Shown here: positions 44,877 through 53,238 of the stretch, piece by piece
Layout: the number at the start of each line of letters is the position of its first letter
How positions within the stretch are numbered: the first letter of the stretch is position 1
Assembly (NCBI GenBank): GCA_035636195.1
Contig: DASPZP010000034.1
Location: 1 to 64,000 of the forward strand
DNA: 64,000 nt
From: Anaeromyxobacter_A sp035636195
GTDB lineage: Bacteria; Myxococcota; Myxococcia; Myxococcales; Anaeromyxobacteraceae
Direction of reading: 5' to 3'
Notes under the pieces: generated by a model
Databases searched by the model: none
The model's input: only the letters and a program-made list of their open reading frames with translations
Told to the model about the DNA's origin: nothing
Translations under genes and position numbers: made by a program

Positions 44877-45548
44877 TCAGTCGAGGCTCGACAGCGCCTC
44901 GGCCACCCCGACCAGGTCATCCGCCGAGATGTCCGGCGGCTCCATGGCGGGGTGGTAGCGGCGCTCGAGCCGGGAGGCCCAGGCGGTGACGAGCCCGGCC
45001 CGGCGAGCACCCTCCAGATCCCATGCGTGGACGGCGACCATCGCGACGCGACCGGGGGCGAGCCCCATCGTCCGGGCGGCGTGCAGGTAGATGTCCTTCG
45101 CGGGCTTGTAGCGGCGGATCTCGTCGACGCCCATGACCCTCGCCACGAGCGGCAGGAGGCCGCATCGGTCGAGGAGGCCGCGCGTGGTCGCGACGCCGCC
45201 GTTCGAGAGCGTCGCCACGGTGACGCCTCGCGCGCGCAGCAGCTCGAAGGCCGGCCTCACGTCGGGGTGGGGCTCGAGCGTCCCGAACGCATCGAGGACC
45301 GCGTCGAGCCCGGCACGGTCGGGCGCCAGGCCGTGCTGGGCGGCGAGCACCTCGAGCGCGCCGCCGGCGATCTCACGAAACGGCTTGAACGTGCCGCTCG
45401 CGTCGAGGGCAAAGGCGTCCCGCAGGATGCGCGTGAAGAAGAGGTCGAGCGCATCCGGGAGGCCCAGCGCCGCGAGCTTCGGGCGCAGGGGCGCGAGCGG
45501 GAAGAGCGTCTCGATGACGTCGAAGACGGCAGCCGCGGGGCGGGGCAT
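44877..45548 (-). CDS. HAD-family hydrolase (haloacid dehalogenase type II-like)
   Basis: 223 aa from ATG 45548. Motif I is FDVIETLFPL (nucleophile Asp 9; the usual Gly-Thr is Glu-Thr, which occurs in a subgroup), motif II VATLSNGG (Ser/Asn), motif III Lys in RYKPAKDIY, motif IV VAVHAWDLEGARRAG. The layout follows type II haloacid dehalogenases, which hydrolyse 2-haloacids, but many relatives are phosphatases. It lies 10 bp downstream of the GH144 gene on the same strand, so the two may be co-transcribed. Confidence 0.85.
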   Translation of the reverse strand: MPRPAAAVFDVIETLFPLAPLRPKLAALGLPDALDLFFTRILRDAFALDASGTFKPFREIAGGALEVLAAQHGLAPDRAGLDAVLDAFGTLEPHPDVRPAFELLRARGVTVATLSNGGVATTRGLLDRCGLLPLVARVMGVDEIRRYKPAKDIYLHAARTMGLAPGRVAMVAVHAWDLEGARRAGLVTAWASRLERRYHPAMEPPDISADDLVGVAEALSSLD

Positions 45549-45558
45549 GCACGCTTGG

Positions 45559-47049
45559 CTAATGGGGAGCCGCGTCCGTCGCCGCCACCATCGAGCCGAG
45601 CCACCCACCGGTGAAGCCGGCCCTCCTGAGCCCGGCGGTCACGTCGGCGTTCTTCTTCAGGAGGTCCCACACGAACCCCGTGCGGTGGTTCTCGATCATC
45701 AGCAGGATGGGTCCCTGGTCGATGGCCAGGTACTGATCGTCGAACCAGCCCTGCCCGCCGGACTTGTCCGGATAGGACAGGTTGAAGGCGTCCGTGAATC
45801 CGTACTTGCGGTACAGCCGGTCCCCGAAGCGGTCGCGCAGGTGCATCAGGGTCGGGATGGCCACCTCCGGAGCGAAGGGGACGGAGCCACCCGCCGCCGT
45901 GGGCGCGATGGTCCCATCGTCCGCCGTCGGGTCCGAGCCGGCCCCTCGCGCCCAGTAGGCGTGGAAGGGCGTCGACCCGCGTCCGTCGCTGGCGCCGTTG
46001 AGGGGGCCGTCCGACGCCGTCAACCCCCACACCAGCTCCCCGTAGCCCTTCCACTGTCCCGGATTGGCGATGCAATAGGCGCGGTTGGCGTAAGTGGCCT
46101 GCACGGAGTTCGCGAAGTAGTCGCTCCGCTTCGACAGCATGAAGGGATCCTGGATCCCGCGGAAGTCGATCCAGACATGGGAATACTGGTGCCCGAACAG
46201 CGGGCCGAACGTCACGTGGGCCGGCCCCTGGGCGCTCTCCCACGGGTAGGAGCGCGTCCACTCCTCCCACGCCTGCGGATCGATGGGGTGAGTCGGCGAG
46301 CCGATGGCGAGCAGGTACAGGAGCATGCCTTCGTTGTAGCCGCGCCAGTCGATGTCGATGAATCCATGCTCCGGGCTCCAGCCCATGCTGAGCAGCGGCT
46401 TGTGCCGGGGCGAGTACGCCCACGCCCAGTCGACCCGCTGGTACAGGCGGTCGGAGAGCAGGCGGATGGACCGCTCCGTCTCGTCCTGCCGGTCGAAGTA
46501 CGCCTTGGAGGTGAGGACGCCGGCCATCAGCAAGGCCGTGTCGATGGTGGACAGCTCCGACTGGTCCGCGCGGACGCCGCGGCGGCTGTCCAGGAAGTGG
46601 TAGAAGAGCCCCCTGTAACCGGAGACACCGTCGGCAGCAGGACCCTGCGGCGCCCGCCACAAGGTCTCGAGGGTGGCCAGCGTCCGCGCAGCGGCCTCGC
46701 CCCGGGAGACGTACCCCCGCTCGACCCCGACCAGGTAGGACGTCAGCGCGAAGCCGACGGCGGCCACGCTGGAGACGTCCGACCCCGGAGCGCGGTCGGG
46801 CGTGAGCCCGGTGCCCGACGGTGACGCGTCCCAGAAGAACTTGAACGTGTCGCGCTGGAGCTCGTCGAGGAACGCCTGCTGCTGGGGCGAGGGCCGATAC
46901 GGCTGCGCCGCGGCTGGCCGAGGCGCCGCATTTTCGTCACGCGCCGGCACGGTCGCAGGCATGAGGCCCAGCAGCACCGGCCCAGCGTACAGCAGCACAC
47001 ACGCGCTGGTGCGGACGAGCCTCGAACGTCCGTCTGGTCGTCTGTCCAT
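45559..47049 (-). CDS. Putative endo-beta-1,2-glucanase (GH144/PF10091 glucoamylase-like)
   Basis: 496 aa. A leader with a hydrophobic core (TSACVLLYAGPVLLGLMPAT) predicts export. The body matches PF10091: LQRDTFKFFWDASPSGTGL, FYHFLDSRRGVRADQSELSTID, GWSPEHGFIDIDWRGYNEGM, GPLFGHQYSHVWIDFRGIQD and the end ENHRTGFVWDLLKKN. This (alpha/alpha)6-barrel family contains GH144 enzymes that cut beta-1,2-glucan to short oligosaccharides in the periplasm or outside. It is divergent from opgG, 128 bp apart, so synthesis and breakdown genes share one control region. Specificity is by family and context. Confidence 0.85.
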   Translation of the reverse strand: MDRRPDGRSRLVRTSACVLLYAGPVLLGLMPATVPARDENAAPRPAAAQPYRPSPQQQAFLDELQRDTFKFFWDASPSGTGLTPDRAPGSDVSSVAAVGFALTSYLVGVERGYVSRGEAAARTLATLETLWRAPQGPAADGVSGYRGLFYHFLDSRRGVRADQSELSTIDTALLMAGVLTSKAYFDRQDETERSIRLLSDRLYQRVDWAWAYSPRHKPLLSMGWSPEHGFIDIDWRGYNEGMLLYLLAIGSPTHPIDPQAWEEWTRSYPWESAQGPAHVTFGPLFGHQYSHVWIDFRGIQDPFMLSKRSDYFANSVQATYANRAYCIANPGQWKGYGELVWGLTASDGPLNGASDGRGSTPFHAYWARGAGSDPTADDGTIAPTAAGGSVPFAPEVAIPTLMHLRDRFGDRLYRKYGFTDAFNLSYPDKSGGQGWFDDQYLAIDQGPILLMIENHRTGFVWDLLKKNADVTAGLRRAGFTGGWLGSMVAATDAAPH

Positions 47050-47177
47050 GCGGTCGCTGAAACCGGCCGGATGGCAGACGATATTCCCCCTTCAGAGGGC
47101 TCAGAAACTTGCGGGGGCGAAATGGGCCGCTGACTACCCAGGATTGCTGTCCGGCCTCATCGTGAGCAAAAGCACAA

Positions 47178-48782
47178 ATGGCCGCAATCCCAAGACGAAA
47201 ATTCCGACCAGCTCTGCGCTGGGAACCGCTGCTGCTGGCCACGCTCGGGACGGGCTTCGCGATGGCCGCTGCGGCTCAGGGAGCGGCCGAGCGCCCGCCC
47301 GATGGGGGCTCGCCCGCCCAGCCGGGCATCGCCCGCAGCGGGTCGTTCGACGCCGAGACGGTGGTCGGGCTGGCCCGCGCCCTGGCGAGGTCCCCCTTCG
47401 TCCCACCGGTCTCGACGGTTCCCGAGTCTCTGGCGAAGCTGCAGTACGATCAGTATCGAGACATTCGCTTCGACCCCGCCGCCAGCCTCTGGGCCCAGCC
47501 GGGCCGGAAGTTCCGTCTGCAGCTCCTCTCGCTCGGGTACCTCTTCACCACCCCGGTCGAGATCGCGATCATCGCGGACGGCAAGGCTCAACACCTCGCC
47601 TACCGCGCGGACATGTTCACGATTGGTAAGCTCGTCCCGGTGCCCCTGCCGACGCAGGACATCGGCTTCTCGGGATTCCGCCTGCTCTACCCGATCAACG
47701 ACCCGCGACGCTTCGACGAGGTGGCGGTCTTCCAGGGCGCGAGCTACTTCCGCTCGCTCGGTCGCGACCAGGCCTACGGCTTGTCCGCGCGCGGGCTCGC
47801 CCTCAAGGTCGGAGACGCGACGGGCGAGGAGTTCCCGACGTTCCGCGCGTTCTGGATCGAGGAGCCCAAGCCCCGGAGCTCCACCGTGACGCTGCACGCG
47901 CTGCTCGACAGCCCGAGCGTCACGGGAGCTTTCCGCTTCGAGGTCCGCCCTGGCCGTGAAACCACCATGCTCGTCGAGGCGGTGCTCTTTCCCAGGGTCG
48001 AGCTGAAGGAGGTGGGGTTCGCCCCGGGCACCAGCATGTTCATGTTCTCGGCGAGCGGCCGCATCGGCGTCGACGATTTTCGCCCCCAGGTCCACGACTC
48101 GGATGGGCTCCTTGTCCTCAACGGTCGCGGCGAGCACCTGTGGAGACCGCTGGCGAATCCGGCCAAGCTCCAGCTCAGCTCCTTCGCGGATCAGAACCCA
48201 CGGGGGTTCGGGCTCATGCAGCGCAACCGGAATCTCGCCGACTACCAGGACTTCGGTGCGCACCACGAGCGCCGCCCGAGCCTGTGGGTCGAGCCGGTTG
48301 GCGACTGGGGAGAGGGTGACGTGATCCTGACCGAGATCCCATCCGACGCGGAGATCCACGACAACGTCGTGGCCTTCTGGCGCCCCCGCAAACCTCTGGC
48401 TGCGGGATCCGAGTTCCACGTTGCGTACCGGCTGTCCTGGGGTGACGAGCCGAGCGCCGCCCAGGACCGCCTCCGCGTGCTGGCGACCGCCTTCGGCCGG
48501 GCGGACGTCAAGGCCCCCACGACGGTGCGGCGGTTCGTCATCGACTACTCGCCGGAGCAGCAGGAGGGCCGCACCGCGCGCGCGCCGCCGAACGCCACCG
48601 TGACGGCCTCGGCCGGCAAGGTCCAGGACGTGGTCGTGAGCGACAACCCGCTCACCCGCGGCTACCGGGTCACCTTCACGCTCGACCCGGAGAAGTCGGA
48701 GGTGTGCGAGCTGCGCCTCGAATTGGCTTTCGACGAAGACCGGTGTGCGGAGGTCTGGCTGTACCGATGGACGAAGCCTTGA
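47178..48782 (+). CDS. opgG: Glucan biosynthesis protein OpgG
   Basis: 534 aa from ATG 47178. A signal sequence with RRK start (twin-Arg-like) and hydrophobic core (LLLATLGTGFAMAAAAQG) directs it to the periplasm. The mature part is the MdoG/OpgG fold: YDQYRDIRFDP, YRADMFTIG, DIGFSGFRLLYPIN, ASYFRSLGRDQAYGLSARG and DFGAHHERRPSLWVEP; the Ig-like C-terminal domain follows. It acts on the growing osmoregulated periplasmic glucan backbone after OpgH; relatives (GH186) have beta-1,2-glucanase activity. The stop lies 16 nt inside opgH, so they are coupled. Confidence 0.95.
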   Translation: MAAIPRRKFRPALRWEPLLLATLGTGFAMAAAAQGAAERPPDGGSPAQPGIARSGSFDAETVVGLARALARSPFVPPVSTVPESLAKLQYDQYRDIRFDPAASLWAQPGRKFRLQLLSLGYLFTTPVEIAIIADGKAQHLAYRADMFTIGKLVPVPLPTQDIGFSGFRLLYPINDPRRFDEVAVFQGASYFRSLGRDQAYGLSARGLALKVGDATGEEFPTFRAFWIEEPKPRSSTVTLHALLDSPSVTGAFRFEVRPGRETTMLVEAVLFPRVELKEVGFAPGTSMFMFSASGRIGVDDFRPQVHDSDGLLVLNGRGEHLWRPLANPAKLQLSSFADQNPRGFGLMQRNRNLADYQDFGAHHERRPSLWVEPVGDWGEGDVILTEIPSDAEIHDNVVAFWRPRKPLAAGSEFHVAYRLSWGDEPSAAQDRLRVLATAFGRADVKAPTTVRRFVIDYSPEQQEGRTARAPPNATVTASAGKVQDVVVSDNPLTRGYRVTFTLDPEKSEVCELRLELAFDEDRCAEVWLYRWTKP

Positions 48783-50935
48783 GGGAGCTCGGTCACAACG
48801 CCATCTCGATCGACCGGGGCGCGGGGGGCATGCCGCCCGAGGCTCCGAGCCCGATGCCGTCGCAACCCCTCGCGCGGTTCGACGAGCGGTCCCGGCGAAC
48901 TCTGCGGCGCGCTCGGCGATTGCGCTCGAGCTTGCGGAGGCTGCTCGTCCTCGGGACGTCCGCGGCGCTGGCCGCGGTCGCGATCGACGAGATGCGGCTC
49001 GCCCTGGCGGTCGGCCACGTGACCGTCCTCTCGATCGTGGCCCTGACGCTCTTCGCCATCAACATCGCCTGGATCAGCATTCCGTTCGTGGTGTCGGTCG
49101 TCGGCTTCCTGCGGGTGGTCGGTCGCCGCGGCAGCGCACCGCCGCACGGCGGCGCGCTGTCGAGCCGCACGGCGCTCCTGATGCCCACCTACAACGAGGA
49201 TCCCGCCCGCGTCGCCGCGGCGCTCGACGCGATGGCGCACGACCTCGTGGCCCACGGCGAAGGACACTCGTTCGACGTCTTCCTGCTCAGCGACTCCACG
49301 CGCGGCGACATCGCCCTCGGCGAGCAGGAAGCGGTATGGACCTTGCGCCGCCGTCTCGGCGACGGCATCCGCATCTACTACCGCCGGCGCGCCGAGAACA
49401 CCGCGCGCAAGCCCGGCAACATCCGGGACTTCTGCGAGCGCTGGGGGAGAGCCTACGACCACCTGCTGATCCTGGACGCCGACAGCCTGATGGACGGCGC
49501 CACCCTCGTGCGCCTGGCGCAGCGCATGGAGGCGGACCCGGACGCAGGGCTCATCCAGACGTTGCCGCGCCTCCACCAGGGGAAGACGCTGCTGGCCCGG
49601 CTGCACCAGTTCGCCGGGAGGCTCTACGGCTCGATGCTGGGGGAGGGCCTCGCGTGGTGGGCCGGGGACGAGGCCACCTTCTGGGGCCACAACGCCATCC
49701 TGCGGACGGAGGCCTTCATGACCTCCGCCGGTCTCCCGGTGCTCCCGGGCGAGCCGCCCTTCGGCGGACCCATCCTGAGCCACGACTTCGTCGAGGCGGC
49801 GCTGATCCGGCGAGGCGGCTGGAGCGTGTCGATCGCCGCCGACCTGGAGGGTTCGTACGAGGAGTGCCCCTCCTCGCTCGTCGACCAGGCGATCCGCGAT
49901 CGGCGCTGGTGCCAGGGCAACCTCCAGCACGTGCGCGTCCTGACGGCGAAGGGCCTGCACTGGGTCAGTCGACTGCACCTCGTCGCCGGCATCATGTCGT
50001 ACCTGTCATCGCCGTTCTGGCTGCTGTTCGTCGTGTCCGCGCTGGCGCTCGGCGTCCAGTACGAGTTCGCACGGCAGCAGTACTTCGCCCACACCCCCAC
50101 GCTCTTTCCCCTCTGGCCGCGCATCGATCCCGAGCGGGCGATCCGACTCTTCGGCCTCACCATGGGGATCCTGCTCGGCCCCAAGGTGCTGGGGTGGCTC
50201 TCGGTCGTCGTGAGCCCGCGGCGGCTGCGCGAGAGCGGTGGGCTCCTGCTGGTCTCGCTCGGCTTCCTGCTGGAGCTGCTGGTCTCGGCGCTCATCGCTC
50301 CCATCCAGGCGCTGATTCACTGCGGGTTGGTGGCGGACGTGTTGCGCGGCCGGGACTCGGGCTGGCGGGCGCAGCACCGCGAAGGAGCCAGCTTGCCGTG
50401 GTCCCTCGTCCTCCGCCGCCACCGCTGGCACGCCGTCGCAGGCGTGGCGCTGGCGCTCGTCGCCTACGGCATCTCGTGGCAGATGCTGGCCTGGCTCGCG
50501 CCAGCCGTCGTCGGGATGGTGCTCTCGGCACCCTTGTCCAAGCTCGTCGCCTCCTCCGGCGTGGGCCGCCGCGTCCAGCGCCTCGGCCTCTTGCGAACGC
50601 CGGAGGAGACACGGGTGCCGGCGATCGCCCGGGCCGCCGACGCAGCCTTCCCGCTGTATCGCGAGGCCCTCGCCCGGACGCCGGACCTGGCCGGCGTCGC
50701 CGGCGACGCCAAGCTGCTGGAGCGCCACCTCGCCCTCACCGACCGGGCGCCCCCGCGGCCGAACGGGAACTTCGACGCGGTGGAAGCGCTGGCGGAGAAG
50801 AAGATCCGGGTCGCGCGCAGCAGGAGGGAGGCCGTCGCCAGCCTCACTCCGGAGGAGCGGGCTCGCGTCCAGGCGCTGCCTCCGCTGCTGAGCTTGCTCT
50901 CCCGGCTCGTTCCCAACGAAGAACTCAAGTCGTGA
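48767..50935 (+). CDS. opgH: Glucan glucosyltransferase OpgH
   Basis: 722 aa from ATG 48767, overlapping opgG by 16 nt with GGAGG upstream. Two N-terminal helices (LLVLGTSAALAAVAIDE region and VLSIVALTLFAINIAWISIPF) precede the GT2 domain: LMPTYNEDP, LLSDSTR, LLILDADSLMDG (DxD-type), HDFVEAALIRR, and RRWCQGNLQH (QxxRW-like). Several further helices form the export channel. OpgH polymerises glucose from UDP-glucose and pushes the beta-1,2 backbone into the periplasm. The protein is shorter than the E. coli one at the N-terminus. Confidence 0.95.
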   Translation: MDEALRELGHNAISIDRGAGGMPPEAPSPMPSQPLARFDERSRRTLRRARRLRSSLRRLLVLGTSAALAAVAIDEMRLALAVGHVTVLSIVALTLFAINIAWISIPFVVSVVGFLRVVGRRGSAPPHGGALSSRTALLMPTYNEDPARVAAALDAMAHDLVAHGEGHSFDVFLLSDSTRGDIALGEQEAVWTLRRRLGDGIRIYYRRRAENTARKPGNIRDFCERWGRAYDHLLILDADSLMDGATLVRLAQRMEADPDAGLIQTLPRLHQGKTLLARLHQFAGRLYGSMLGEGLAWWAGDEATFWGHNAILRTEAFMTSAGLPVLPGEPPFGGPILSHDFVEAALIRRGGWSVSIAADLEGSYEECPSSLVDQAIRDRRWCQGNLQHVRVLTAKGLHWVSRLHLVAGIMSYLSSPFWLLFVVSALALGVQYEFARQQYFAHTPTLFPLWPRIDPERAIRLFGLTMGILLGPKVLGWLSVVVSPRRLRESGGLLLVSLGFLLELLVSALIAPIQALIHCGLVADVLRGRDSGWRAQHREGASLPWSLVLRRHRWHAVAGVALALVAYGISWQMLAWLAPAVVGMVLSAPLSKLVASSGVGRRVQRLGLLRTPEETRVPAIARAADAAFPLYREALARTPDLAGVAGDAKLLERHLALTDRAPPRPNGNFDAVEALAEKKIRVARSRREAVASLTPEERARVQALPPLLSLLSRLVPNEELKS

Positions 50936-50964
50936 AGGCTCGTCGCCGCCGCGCCTACAGTCGC

Positions 50965-50995
50965 TCACGTCTGCATTCACGGTAAGTAGACGTGA
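50965..50995. promoter_or_regulatory. Inverted repeat after opgH
   Basis: TCACGTCT (50965-50972) and AGACGTGA (50988-50995) form an 8-bp inverted repeat with a 15-base spacer, 29 bp after the opgH stop. No T run follows, so it may be a weak terminator or an operator for the next operon. Confidence 0.4.
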
Positions 50996-51021
50996 ACGGG
51001 CAGCGCGTTGACAGTCGCCCT

Positions 51022-51109
51022 CGGAGATCCGTACGGTTCCTTCTGCGGCAATAAGCCGCGTCCGCGGCAATCAGCCGCATGAGCCGTCTCCTCGGATCTC
51101 CGGGAACCG
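51022..51109 (+). promoter_or_regulatory. Structured leader of the kinase/roadblock operon
   Basis: Two copies of a 15-base hairpin GCGGCAATMAGCCGC lie at 51045-51059 and 51064-51078. They are flanked by CGGAGATCCG (51022-51031) and its exact complement CGGATCTCCG (51093-51102), and by CGGTTCC (51034-51040) and its complement GGAACCG (51103-51109). The order gives either alternative stems or a pseudoknot; each CGGA-N2-TCCG is also its own small dyad, so a double operator is possible. The first gene starts at 51163. Confidence 0.5.
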
Positions 51110-51162
51110 CCGATGGCCGAAGCATTCCCCACCGACGACGGTGCAGCCGGCCGGCACCTCCC

Positions 51163-53226
51163 ATGAGCACGCCATCCCTGTTCGACGGGCTGTCAGGAAT
51201 CCGCGGAGCAGTGACGGCCGACCTGCGCGGCCTGCGACTGCGCGGGCCCACCGGCGCGCCGGAGCTACCCGGGCACGACGCCCACGCCACGGCAGCCGCC
51301 ATGTCCGAGCTCATGGCCGCCGGCATCGCCGCGGGACTGACGCGCCTCGACCTCGTCTCGATCAAGGGAGACCGTTCGTCCACCGTGACCGCGGTCCGGC
51401 CCGACGCGTTCATCGTGGTGGCGCTCGATCCGGCGAGCCGGACGATCGGGCTCGAGAAGGCGCTGCAGGCCTGGACGCCGGCGGCCAGGTCCAGCTCGCC
51501 CGAGCGGAGCCCAGCGGAGCCGCGTCCGGCGTCGATCGCGCCGGCGCCCCCGTCGCCAGAGGCTCCGCAGGTTGCTCCGGCCCAGCCGGCCGCTGCTTCG
51601 GGCGGGCCGGCCCGCGACGACCCCTGGGCCTGCCTGCGCTGGTCGCTCGTGCGCGGTCAGCTCACCGAGGCGGCCTCGCGGCAGCGGGACCTCGGCGCCG
51701 CCGAGGAAACCGGCCGCCCTGGCGCGGAACCCCTGGAGGCGGCCGAGCGCGACTGCGCGATGCAGGCCCTGCTCGAGGGGATCGGCGGCGTCATGGCCGG
51801 CGATGGCGTGGGTGGCGCGCGCAGCCTGCGTGACGTCGCCAGCCCATCGCAGCGCAACCTCTCCTTCCGCTGGCTCGCGCTCCACTGGACGGCGCGCGCC
51901 GCCCTCGAGGGCGGCGGCTTCGCCGCGGCGCGCCCGCACGTCAAGGAGGCGCTCGCACTCGCCCAGCAGCTCGACGTCGAGACCCGCGCGGTGAGCCAGT
52001 GGACCGCCGCCGAGGTCCTCGCGCGCGGCGGCGATCACGACCGGGCGCTCGCCTGGCTCGGCGAGGCTCGCGCGCGCTTCACGCGGATCGGAGACCGGTG
52101 GGGACTCGCGCAGACCTGGCTCTGTCAATCCCGGATGCTGTCCTCGCTGCAGCGCGAGGAAGAAGCGGCCGAGGCCGCGCGCCAGGCGTGGGCGGCCGAT
52201 CCGAGCGGGGACGAGCCGCCGATCTTCCTGGCGCGCTGCGCCCTGTTGCGCCAGGACGTCCCCGAGGCAGAGCGGATCCTGCGCTCCGTCGCGACTCCGG
52301 CGGCGGACCGCGTTCGGACGCTCATCGCGGCGCTGCGCCAAGGCTTGGTGAACCAGGCCGATGCGAGCGAGTTCCTGCGCGAGCACGCCGCGCCTCCCAC
52401 CGCCGCTGCCATCGGCGCGCTGGAACGGATCGCCGGAACGTCGCCCCGCTTCCTGCAGGCGCGCGAGTCGCTGGCCTGGATGCTGCTCAAGGTGGGGCGC
52501 TACGCCGAGTCGAGCACCATCTTTCGCGGGCTCCTGGAGCAACCGCTGACCCCCGGGGATCGATCGTCGGTGATGCTCGGGCTCGGCTGCATCTCCAACG
52601 CGCAGCAGGCCGGGGCGGCGCAGGCGGCGCCTCCCCCGCTGCCACGGACGCCCGGCCCGGCCGCACCGGCGGGGCGGCGGCCCGCCGAAGGGTCCGGCGC
52701 CAACGCGATGTTCTCCGGGCAGCTCAGCATCTTCGCGCTGCCCGACCTGCTCGAGTTCCTGCGGAGCGCGCGGCGCACGGGGCTCCTCGTGTGCAGCTCG
52801 GCGGCCGGGATGGGCAAGCTCCGCCTCCGCGATGGCCGCATCACGAGCGCCGTCTCGCCGGGGGGCACTCCCGGCGTCGGCCAGCTCCTCCTCCACGCCC
52901 GGAAGGTCTCGCCGCTCGCGCTCACGGCCATCGCCCCGAAGGACCTGGCGGAGCAGCCCGACCACGTGGTCGGCCAGCGGCTCGTCCGCGAGGGCCTGGT
53001 GGAGGCCGCCGACGTGCACGCGGCGCTGGAGCGCCGGGTCGAGCTGACCGTGCGGGAGCTCCTCGCGTGGAAGGACGGGGAGTTCGCCTTCAGCCGCGAC
53101 GGCGAGGGCGAGCCTGAGCGGACCGAGCTCTCGGTGGAGGTGGATCCGCAGGTGGTGCTGCTCAACTTCTTCAAGGAGCAGGACGAGTACGGCCGCGCTG
53201 GCGCGGCCGCCGGAGCGCAGCGCTAG
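51163..53226 (+). CDS. Roadblock-TPR-DUF4388 (PATAN) signalling protein
   Basis: 687 aa from ATG 51163. The first ~105 residues are a roadblock/LC7-like domain (GIRGAVTADLRGLRL, then DLVSIKGDRSSTVTAV and TIGLEKALQAW), clearly paralogous to the small protein at 54764. A Pro/Ala linker follows; about 150-485 is TPR-like helical repeats (ALAWLGEARARFTRIGDRWGLAQTWLCQ). About 510-660 is DUF4388/PATAN (MFSGQLSIFALPDLLEFLRSARRTGLL, then LRLRDGRITSAV). All are protein-interaction modules with no enzyme. Likely a scaffold for the adjacent kinase and other roadblock proteins. Cytoplasmic. Confidence 0.8.
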   Translation: MSTPSLFDGLSGIRGAVTADLRGLRLRGPTGAPELPGHDAHATAAAMSELMAAGIAAGLTRLDLVSIKGDRSSTVTAVRPDAFIVVALDPASRTIGLEKALQAWTPAARSSSPERSPAEPRPASIAPAPPSPEAPQVAPAQPAAASGGPARDDPWACLRWSLVRGQLTEAASRQRDLGAAEETGRPGAEPLEAAERDCAMQALLEGIGGVMAGDGVGGARSLRDVASPSQRNLSFRWLALHWTARAALEGGGFAAARPHVKEALALAQQLDVETRAVSQWTAAEVLARGGDHDRALAWLGEARARFTRIGDRWGLAQTWLCQSRMLSSLQREEEAAEAARQAWAADPSGDEPPIFLARCALLRQDVPEAERILRSVATPAADRVRTLIAALRQGLVNQADASEFLREHAAPPTAAAIGALERIAGTSPRFLQARESLAWMLLKVGRYAESSTIFRGLLEQPLTPGDRSSVMLGLGCISNAQQAGAAQAAPPPLPRTPGPAAPAGRRPAEGSGANAMFSGQLSIFALPDLLEFLRSARRTGLLVCSSAAGMGKLRLRDGRITSAVSPGGTPGVGQLLLHARKVSPLALTAIAPKDLAEQPDHVVGQRLVREGLVEAADVHAALERRVELTVRELLAWKDGEFAFSRDGEGEPERTELSVEVDPQVVLLNFFKEQDEYGRAGAAAGAQR

Positions 53227-53238
53227 CCGCTCCCTGCC

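Noticed and set aside
51045..51078. Short repeats that could suggest a CRISPR array
   Set aside because: Only two copies, 15 bases each and 4 bases apart, with no cas genes in the window; better explained as hairpins or operators.
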